Source: an uncultured Eubacteriales bacterium
Lineage (GTDB): Bacteria; Bacillota; Clostridia; Christensenellales; Aristaeellaceae
NCBI GenBank assembly: GCA_900315675.1
Contig: OMZY01000001.1
Span: 310,001 to 374,000 of the forward strand
DNA length: 64,000 nucleotides
Direction of reading: 5' to 3'
In this document: in pieces, positions 7,238-14,500 of the stretch
Numbering within the stretch: the first letter of the stretch is position 1
Layout: every line of letters begins with the position of its first letter
Translations under genes and position numbers: made by a program
Notes under the pieces: generated by a model
What the model was told of the DNA's origin: nothing
The model's input: only the letters and a program-made list of their open reading frames with translations
Databases searched by the model: none

Positions 7238-7846
7238 ATGGGCGTTTTCTCCAAATATCACCGTTTTCGGGAGGCCGGTGAAGAAGCGAATGTGAACAAT
7301 GTGGAGCGTTTTGGCAACCCGGCTTTTTCCCTGTTTACAACAACGAAAGTGTTTTCACTTCATCATCATATCGAGATTACGGATGATCAGGGGAAAATGA
7401 TTTATGAAGCCAACACTAAATTCCCCTCAATTCATGACAAAACAGATATTACAGACGCAGAGGGAAGGCATGTGGCCCATATGGAACGCAAGCTTCTGAC
7501 CCTGCATGAAAGACATTTTGTCACTATGGCGGACGGTACCCGATTTGAGTTGTCCAATGAAATCATGCATATCATCAAAGACATTACCAATATTGAAGGC
7601 CTCGGATGGCAGATGAGGGGAAATATTGCCGGATTGAATTTTGAACTGTATGACGAACAGGGAGACATTATTGCCGTTATCAGCCAGAAAATGTTTTCCC
7701 TGCATGATAAATACTGTGCTGATATATACCGTCCGGAATACCAGAATCAGATCGTTGCCATTCTGGTGACATTGCAGCATATGATCAAAGACCGTGAATC
7801 CGCCGCGTCCGGTTCCTCCGGCAGTTCCTCTTCTTCCGGACAATAA
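7238..7846 (+). CDS. LURP-one-related (YxjI-like) family protein
   Basis: The protein shows the family's repeated beta-hairpin pattern: KVFSLHHHIEITDDQGKMIYEANTKF, then HDKTDITDAEGRHVAHMERKLLTLHERHFVTMADGTRFEL, then NFELYDEQGDIIAVISQKMFSLHDKYCADIY. Each unit has an x-D-x-x-G turn. The fold is a tubby/scramblase-like 12-stranded barrel; bacterial members have no settled function. AGGAGG abuts an upstream in-frame ATG (7229), so the ATG at 7238 with 9-nt spacing is preferred. The C-terminus is a low-complexity Ser/Gly tail (SAASGSSGSSSSSGQ), unusual for a short cytoplasmic protein. The gene appears monocistronic. Confidence 0.75.
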   Translation: MGVFSKYHRFREAGEEANVNNVERFGNPAFSLFTTTKVFSLHHHIEITDDQGKMIYEANTKFPSIHDKTDITDAEGRHVAHMERKLLTLHERHFVTMADGTRFELSNEIMHIIKDITNIEGLGWQMRGNIAGLNFELYDEQGDIIAVISQKMFSLHDKYCADIYRPEYQNQIVAILVTLQHMIKDRESAASGSSGSSSSSGQ

Positions 7847-7874
7847 ATGAGAAAACAGGATCAGGAGAAAAAGC

Positions 7875-7904
7875 TTGACAGCAGGTATCCCGACGATTTA
7901 TGAT
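7875..7904 (+). promoter_or_regulatory. Promoter of the GH8-GH120 operon
   Basis: TTGACA (7875-7880), 18-bp spacer, TATGAT (7899-7904), 33 bp upstream of the GH8 ATG. No cre-like or clear operator palindrome was recognised around it. Confidence 0.7.
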
Positions 7905-7936
7905 GAACAAAAAAGTACGTACAACCGGAGGATCTG

Positions 7937-9067
7937 ATGAAGACAGGCGCCTTTCATACCAATGTATATCCCAATTACCTGGCGGAAGCGGGAATATCTG
8001 ACGAAGAAGCCAGGAGTATGGTAAATAAGGCCTTTGAAACAATCTTTTTTGATGAAAAAGAAAACTTCTGCCATCATACTGACGAGGACGCCTGGTGCAT
8101 GGTGGATACCGGCAATATTGACGCACGCACAGAGGGCATGAGCTATGGCATGATGATGTGCGTGCAGATGGACCGGAAGGATATTTTTGATAAGCTTTGG
8201 ACATTTTCAGAACGGTATATGCTGATGAAGGAAGGCCCGAATCAGGGATACTTTCGTTGGTCCGTGCATATTGACGGAACTTCCAACTCCAACGGACCGG
8301 CTCCGGACGGAGAAGAGTACTATGCGATGGCCCTGTTTATGGCTGCCGCACGCTGGGGAGACGGCGAAGGGAGATTCAACTATACAGCCCGGGCCCGTGA
8401 CATCCTGCGGCATGCCGTTCATCAGCATGAAATGGTTCCGGACGGACAGCCGATGTGGGAACCGAAAAACACCTATATCCGTTTTGTGCCCGGAATGACG
8501 ATTTCCGATCCTAGTTACCATCTGCCTCATTTTTATGAACTGTTCGCGCTGAAGGCGTATGAGCAGGACAGACCCTTCTGGAAAAAGGCGGCGGAGGAAA
8601 GCCGGAGATATATAACACTGTCTGCCCATCCTGTTACGGGACTGAGTCCTGAATACGCGGATTATGACGGCAAGACAGTCCTGCTGTTCGGAAAACCCTG
8701 GGTTTATTATTCAGACGCTTACCGTGTGGCGGAAAATATTGCACTGGATCATATCTGGTTCGGGAACAATCCGGAACTGGAACTGATTGAAACGCATATT
8801 CAGGATTTCTTTGCCAGCCAGGATATGAATAACCTGCAGGCCTATGAACTGGACGGAACGGCCCAGAACGAACCGGCCATGCATCCCACGGCTATCCGTG
8901 CGGTGCTGGGTGCTGCTTCCGCCGCCAGCCATTCGGAAAGCAGGGTAAGATTCCTGAAAGAATTTGCCGGACTTCCCATGCGAAAAGGCGTGAGACGTTA
9001 CTATGACAACTGCCTGTATTTCTTCTGCCTGCTGATGCTGACAGGCAATTACAGAATTTATCTTTGA
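7937..9067 (+). CDS. GH8 reducing-end xylose-releasing exo-oligoxylanase
   Basis: The 376-residue protein has the GH8 signature around the general acid, TEGMSYGMMMCVQM (Glu66). It also has SNGPAPDGEEYYAMAL with Asp124 at the position of the family's second catalytic carboxylate, and a late WVYYSDAYRVAENIALD block. Length, lack of a signal peptide and close agreement with the Rex-type layout point to an intracellular enzyme that trims xylose from the reducing end of xylo-oligosaccharides rather than an endoglucanase. GGAGG precedes ATG 7937. It is followed 11 nt later by GH120 beta-xylosidase. Together they would convert imported xylo-oligomers to xylose. No transporter or regulator lies beside them. 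Confidence 0.88.
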   Translation: MKTGAFHTNVYPNYLAEAGISDEEARSMVNKAFETIFFDEKENFCHHTDEDAWCMVDTGNIDARTEGMSYGMMMCVQMDRKDIFDKLWTFSERYMLMKEGPNQGYFRWSVHIDGTSNSNGPAPDGEEYYAMALFMAAARWGDGEGRFNYTARARDILRHAVHQHEMVPDGQPMWEPKNTYIRFVPGMTISDPSYHLPHFYELFALKAYEQDRPFWKKAAEESRRYITLSAHPVTGLSPEYADYDGKTVLLFGKPWVYYSDAYRVAENIALDHIWFGNNPELELIETHIQDFFASQDMNNLQAYELDGTAQNEPAMHPTAIRAVLGAASAASHSESRVRFLKEFAGLPMRKGVRRYYDNCLYFFCLLMLTGNYRIYL

Positions 9068-9078
9068 GGAGGTTTCCC

Positions 9079-11070
9079 ATGATCTATTATGTCAACATTC
9101 AGGCTTCCAGAGAAGGAGACGGCTCCAGGGAAAGACCCTTCAGGTTCATTAACGAAGCGGCAAAAGTCGCTATGCCAGGCGATGAGGTTGTTGTTGCTCC
9201 CGGGGTGTACAGGGAGTATGTAAACCCTGTGCACGCCGGAACAGAAGACGCCCGGATCACATACCGGAGTGAGAAACCTCTGGCAGCTGTGATTACCGGA
9301 GCGGAACTTCTGACCGGATGGAAAAAAGTGAAAGGAACAACCTGGACGGCACGAGTGGATAACGGTGTGTTCGGAACTTTCAATCCGTACATCGAAAAAG
9401 TGGAAGGCGACTGGTATTTTTCACCGATTGTCCGTCATACGGGTGCAGTTTTCCTGAATGACCTGATGATGTATGAATGCAGCTCCCTGGAGGAATGCGA
9501 AGCCGGAAAGCCGGATCCTCATGCGTGGACACAGGAGGAAGCCAAATATCTCTGGTATACGGAGCAGGACGGCAATGAAACGGTGCTGTATGCCAATTTC
9601 CATGGAAAAGATCCGAACAAGCAGAAGGTTGAAATCAGCGTCAGGCGGAATTGCTTCATGCCTGATCAGACCGGCATCGGATATATCACAGTAAGAGGAT
9701 TTACGATCACCAAGGCGGCCACTACCTGGGCACCTCCTGCAGCCTATCAGGACGGCATGATCGGTCCGCACTGGTCCAGAGGCTGGATTATCGAGGACTG
9801 CGAAGTGAGCAACAGCCGCTGCTGCGGTATTTCCCTCGGCAAATATCTGGATCCCGAAAACGACATGTACTTCTTCCATAAGAAGGTCAAGAGCCCGACC
9901 CAGATGGAACGTGACGCAGTCTGCCGGGGACAGTATCACGGCTGGCTGAAGGAAAAGGTGGGCGGACATATTATTCGCCGCTGCAATGTCCATCATTGCG
10001 AGCAGACCGGTATTGTCGGCCGGATGGGCGGTGTATTTTCCACGATCGAAGACTGCCATATCCATCATATCTGCAACAGCCAGCAGCTGGGCGGTGCTGA
10101 GACCGCGGGAATTAAACTGCATGCCGCTATCGATGTGACGATTCGCAGAAATCATATTCACAACTGTATTATGGGCGTCTGGCTCGACTGGGAAGCCCAG
10201 GGCGCACGTATCAGTCAGAATCTGATGCATGACAACTGCCGGCCTGAAGGACGTGAACAGGCACGCGGAGCGATGTTCTCCACGGATATCTTCATCGAAG
10301 TCGGACACGGACCGACGCTGATCGATAATAACATTCTGCTGAGTCCGGTGAGCATCACCATTCCTTCCGAGGGAATTGCCTGTGTGCACAATCTGGTGCT
10401 GGGCGGGTTCAGCCTGATTAACAGCGGCGTTGACAGCGTCGTAAACGGACAGAGAGAACCCCGATACACGCCTTATCATATCCGTCACAGGACAGAAGTC
10501 GCTGGCTTTATGACCATTCTGCACGGAGATGACAGAATTTATAACAATCTGTTTATACAGGCTTATCCGGTGACGGACAAGGAACGGAAGCCCACGGACG
10601 CTGAGTATCAGGTTGTCGGCACTGCTCCCTTCGATATTTTCCCGACCTATGAAGAATGGTATGCACCTTTTATCCCCGGAACAAAACCGGATATGGGCGC
10701 ACTGGCCAAGGTTCACTTCGGTCATCTGCCGGTATGGGTGGAAGGCAACGCCTACTTCAACGGTGCGACAGTCTGCAAACACGAGAAGCACAAGCTGTCT
10801 GACAAGCGTTCCAAGGTCACTGTCATACTGGAGGAAAAAGACGGGAAGTACAGCCTGAAAACCAATGTTTACAGCAAACTGAAGGATTTCACAGACGGAA
10901 TTATCTGTACCGAAACGCTGGGACAGGCCTTTGAACCGGAACAGCGGTTTGAAAATCCGGACGGAACGGATATTATCTTTAACAAAGACTATTTCGGCAA
11001 TCACAGGGGTACGAAGACCATCCCGGGACCTTTTGCCAGTGCGGAAGACGCGGAAAAGATCCTGTACTGA
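9079..11070 (+). CDS. GH120 beta-xylosidase
   Basis: The protein is 663 residues with a right-handed parallel beta-helix. It begins with the carbohydrate-enzyme pattern YYVNIQASREGDGSRERPFRFINEAAKVAMPGDEVVVAPGVYREYV, has an inserted beta-sandwich-like region (~70-190) and then successive helix turns (IIEDCEVSNSRCCGISL, IIRRCNVHHCEQTGI, TIEDCHIHHICNSQ, TIRRNHIHNCIMGVWLDWE). This architecture matches Thermoanaerobacterium XylC-type GH120, a retaining enzyme acting on xylobiose and short xylo-oligomers. Acidic residues in VWLDWE and TDIFIEVGHGP fall where the catalytic pair is expected (inference). There is no signal peptide, so it is cytoplasmic like its GH8 neighbour. ATG 9079 is preceded by AGGAGG at 6-nt spacing. 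Confidence 0.87.
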   Translation: MIYYVNIQASREGDGSRERPFRFINEAAKVAMPGDEVVVAPGVYREYVNPVHAGTEDARITYRSEKPLAAVITGAELLTGWKKVKGTTWTARVDNGVFGTFNPYIEKVEGDWYFSPIVRHTGAVFLNDLMMYECSSLEECEAGKPDPHAWTQEEAKYLWYTEQDGNETVLYANFHGKDPNKQKVEISVRRNCFMPDQTGIGYITVRGFTITKAATTWAPPAAYQDGMIGPHWSRGWIIEDCEVSNSRCCGISLGKYLDPENDMYFFHKKVKSPTQMERDAVCRGQYHGWLKEKVGGHIIRRCNVHHCEQTGIVGRMGGVFSTIEDCHIHHICNSQQLGGAETAGIKLHAAIDVTIRRNHIHNCIMGVWLDWEAQGARISQNLMHDNCRPEGREQARGAMFSTDIFIEVGHGPTLIDNNILLSPVSITIPSEGIACVHNLVLGGFSLINSGVDSVVNGQREPRYTPYHIRHRTEVAGFMTILHGDDRIYNNLFIQAYPVTDKERKPTDAEYQVVGTAPFDIFPTYEEWYAPFIPGTKPDMGALAKVHFGHLPVWVEGNAYFNGATVCKHEKHKLSDKRSKVTVILEEKDGKYSLKTNVYSKLKDFTDGIICTETLGQAFEPEQRFENPDGTDIIFNKDYFGNHRGTKTIPGPFASAEDAEKILY

Positions 11071-11088
11071 GGAAGCAGTAATAAACAG

Positions 11089-11120
11089 AAGGAGCTCCCG
11101 CCTGAACGGGGGCTCCTTTC
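11089..11120 (+). terminator. Terminator of the GH8-GH120 operon
   Basis: AAGGAGC-T-CCCG (11089-11100) pairs with CGGG-G-GCTCCTT (11107-11118), followed by T. It lies just after the GH120 stop. Confidence 0.75.
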
Positions 11121-11130
11121 ATATGAACAA

Positions 11131-11163
11131 AAAGGTCTTGTGAAATGTGTTCACAAGACCTTT
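11131..11163 (-). terminator. Original chromosomal terminator of the tRNA-Arg gene, displaced to the far left of the element pile-up
   Basis: A perfect 14-bp stem (AAAGGTCTTGTGAA with its complement at 11150-11163, 5-nt loop) lies directly beyond the encoded CCA of the tRNA fragment at 11163. On the minus strand it is followed by TTG. By integration geometry this should be the terminator that served the tRNA-Arg gene before any element entered. Confidence 0.65.
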
Positions 11164-11200
11164 GGTATGCCCGGCAGGATTCGAACCTGTGACCTTCAGA
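11163..11200 (-). repeat. Left attachment site of element 1: displaced 3' half of tRNA-Arg
   Basis: These 38 bp are identical to 24816-24853 of the intact tRNA-Arg gene (T arm, acceptor 3' strand and CCA). To the right the similarity continues imperfectly: the anticodon-loop segment reads as TCG instead of CCG. The sequence right of the core therefore came from element 1's own attachment site and not from this tRNA gene. There is no 5' half, so this is not a functional tRNA. Confidence 0.85.
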
Positions 11201-11238
11201 TTCGAAGACAGTATGGAGGAAACTGGAAAGGGCAGGAA

Positions 11239-11529
11239 TTATAAAACTTTGCGGCGGTTTGCGGTTGTCTGCTGACTCCCGTTTGACTCCCGCACAGGGC
11301 TGTTCATGGCGTTGATGCTCTTTATGGCGGAGCGGATCCGGAGGTCTGACACATGGTCGTAGATCCGGAGAATCATCTTTTCATCGGCATGTCCCATCCA
11401 GCGGATGGCGAGCTTCATATCCACGCCGGCGTCCCGGAGCATAACGCAGAAGGAACGGCGGAGATCGTGCGGGCGGACGGTCCATTGCTTCCAGTCCATG
11501 AAGCGGAGGGCGTTCGCTTCCTCCTTTTA
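11239..11529 (-). pseudogene. Truncated tyrosine integrase of element 1 (C-terminal stump)
   Basis: The frame reads EEANALRFMDWKQWTVRPHDLRRSFCVMLRDAGVD, then IRWMGHADEKMILRIYDH and a short tail. It therefore holds the tyrosine-recombinase HxxR box, the second His (GHADEKM) and the nucleophile Tyr, but lacks the N-terminal arm-binding and core-binding domains and the first catalytic Arg. Reading upstream, the integrase frame ends in a stop at 11527-11529, where sequence belonging to the opposing phage gene begins. This stump sits beside the left attachment site, as an integrase gene of this prophage should. The 5' two thirds were lost in the deletion that also truncated the giant gene. Confidence 0.85.
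11272..11292. repeat. Element 1 arm-type repeat, left copy
   Basis: GACTCCCG-TTT-GACTCCCG, two 8-bp units on an 11-bp period. The copy at 16651-16671 is identical and in the same orientation. Here it overlaps the 3' end of the integrase stump, 72 bp inside the attachment core. The position fits an integrase arm-binding site. Confidence 0.75.
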
Positions 11530-11594
11530 CCCTGGGCAAGGAGGCGCTGGCCAGCTTTATTGCACGCAGCGCCGGAGCCGAAGGCAGCGAAGAA

Positions 11595-14500
11595 GTGGCC
11601 AGCGATCTGCTGAACACAGTATTGGATAGTGTGCTGAGCAGGATCTATGACCATGAGACAGAGATTGAACAGCGGTACAATGAACTGATTGCATCCGGCA
11701 TGAGCGATCGGCAGGCGTGGCAGCAGGCCCTGAAAGAAAAAATGGAAGAAACGGGCTGGAGCTTCCTTGGCGGCGCTTTGAGCGGCGGACTGATGGCCGG
11801 CGGACGCGTTGTTACGAACCTGTCGAACCAAAGCCGGACAGGGAAACAGGCCAGGACAAACGGCGGAGCAAAACAGCTGTATGACATGGCCATGAATATG
11901 GGCGAAGACACGAACAGCAGGCAGCTGGCCAGTAAGATTCAGCTGACGGAAGAAGGCGAGATTCAGGCCAAAAACTATGAGATCGGCCGGCTGGCGCAGG
12001 CGCTGATGAGCGAAACCGGAGACCAGTATAATAAAACGGTCAGGGGAACCGTTGAAAAGGACATCAAAGAAAAACTGAATGCAGCCGGGATATACCGGAA
12101 CGCTGACGAATACGCAAAGATCATTGCCGACTCGATGACGGGTGACGGCAAGATGAGCGCCAGGAGTAAGAGGACGCTTGCGAAGGACGCAAGGGCTATT
12201 GAAGTCTGGAAAAAATACAATATGCCCGGAGAGTACGCTGACAACCTGAACAGCAGGATCCGTGAGGCCACAAAGGCAGAAACAGCCGCGCAGAAGAGCG
12301 TGGCGGAGGCTGTGACCGGCCGGAAGATCCGGAGCTATGAAGGCGGAATCAACCTGGCGGGCTTTGACGAGATCCGGGAGGCGGAGCGTAACGGCGCGAA
12401 GCGGACCGGCGGAAAGCGGGAAGTGCTGATCAACGGTCAGTTTGCGAAGCTGGACAGCGTGCGGGTGGTCAAGGAAGGCGACAGCTGGAAGCTGAAGCTG
12501 AGCGTGAACGGAAAGGACGTTAACGCAAGCGACCTGCAGGCGACGGACTACGGCACGGCGCAGATCATCCGGAACGCGGCTGTCATGCCGGAATTTTACG
12601 GCGAGCGGTTTACAAACCAGATGCTGGAAGCACAGGAGAAGGGCAGGCTGAAGAGCGACAACATCCTGGACGATCTGCAGGAAGCGGGCATGGTCCGGCT
12701 GGCGGGCTATGCCGGCATTGCCATGCCGCAGACGAAGCTGGACAGGCAGCTGGCCGGTGAGATCTGGGCGGAGAGCCTGAAGGAGCACGCGGAGAACCGG
12801 AAGGCCCAGGTGGCAGGCGCGAACCGGAAGGAAAGCGGCACGGTGAGCTTTGACGGGGATGACTACGGAACAGAAGCATACAACAAAAAGGTAAGCAAGC
12901 TGGACGGCGAGACCCGGGCCAAGCTGGACTATGTAGCCGGGATCGCGCAGCGGGCCGGTGTGGATGCGCGCTTTACGGATCTGAGCAAGACAGACACGAC
13001 CACCTACGGCTGGGAAAACAAGAAGGGCATCGGGATCAACATCGGCGGCCTGAATTACGGCACGATCGAGGGCAAGAGCACGCCGACGGGCAAGCATGAT
13101 ATCGTTGTTACCTTCGGCCATGAGCTGACACACTGGCTGCAGCGGAACAGCCTGGCCGGGTATAACCGGCTGGAGCAGTACATCATGAATCAGTTTGCCC
13201 AGCAGCGGGGACTGAAAGGCCTCCGGCAGCGGCTGGACTATTTCATGACCCAGGAAGGCCTGAGCCTGGAGGACGCCATGAGCGAGGTTGTGGCCAACGG
13301 CAGCGACCAGATCCTGGCCGACGAGCAGGTGGCGCAGCATATCCAGCAGACGGACGGGAAGCTGTACACCCAGATCAAGAACTTTGTACAGAACCTTGTC
13401 GACCGGATGAAGAAGGCGATCACCGGTACCAGCATGCAGGACAGCATGAGCAGGGACGCCCGGGTGATCATGGCCAACGGCATCAACGACCTGCGGAAGC
13501 GCTGGATGGGTGCCTGGGATGAAGCACTCAGCCGGGCGGGGCAGGAAACAATGGGAGAGCAGGTGGAGGGCCAGACAGAGCAGACGGAAAAGTACAGCAA
13601 ACATGAATTTGATGGACATGATTACATCCTGATTGAGGAACCGGCATTTAGTGGAAGAACTGATGTTACACAGGAAGAAATACGAGAATATCTCAAAGAT
13701 AATATTGGTGATTACTATACCATTATTGAGAGCGGGCAAAAGGTAATGATCACCAAGCAGACAACGAAGGAGTACGCATTCTCCGGAAACACAAGAAGCA
13801 TAAAAAGAAACAATCTTGATGCGTATGCAGGAAAAGCCAATGCAGCATCTGGAATTGATGAAATTGTAGAAATTGCAAGCAATAGAAGACACGAGAAACC
13901 AAACCACAAAAATGCAGCGAGAGCCAAATATGGTGCTTACAGATACGATACTGTGTTTGCTGTAAAAGTAAACGATGCGTACAAAGCATATGACGCTGAG
14001 CTAATAATTCTGAATTATGAAAATGGAAATAAGGAATTATACGATCTTGTCATTACAAAAGAAGATACCGCTCTTGAGCAACACCTGTTGGTTAAGGCGA
14101 GACACTCAAGAGCGGTACCCTCTACAGGTACTATAGCACATAATGAGAAAAATGACAAGAAGATGAGCAAGGCAGAGACAAAAAACAATGAAGGCGCTCC
14201 GGGAAGCTCCATGGTCGATGACATAGACAACATGGAACAGGCCGTTACACCTTCGACACAAAGTATAAATGACATCGATGAGACTGTCAAGCTGGACCGT
14301 GAATACGAAGAGGCGGTAGAGCGCGGAGATATCAAAACGGCCACGGACATGCTGATGGACAAGCTCAGAAACACACAGGGCGTTATTCCATTTATGGCAC
14401 CTGAGTGGGACGCGGGTGAAAACAGGGAGATTGCCAAGGCACTGAAGACAGGCGATCCAGAAGCAATCGAAACAGCAGCGGAGAAAATGAGCCGGTATGT

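Noticed and set aside
11163-11200. A first or second tRNA gene at 11163 or 16779
   Set aside because: Both copies have only the T arm, acceptor 3' strand and part of the anticodon arm. No 5' half or D arm exists, so they are attachment-site duplicates.
11415-13907. Very long open frames on the strand opposite to the giant phage gene, and similarly opposite to GH120, dnaK and other GC-rich genes
   Set aside because: They have no ribosome sites, give low-complexity Leu/Pro/Arg/His-rich translations and mirror the codon bias of the real genes; they are antisense shadows.
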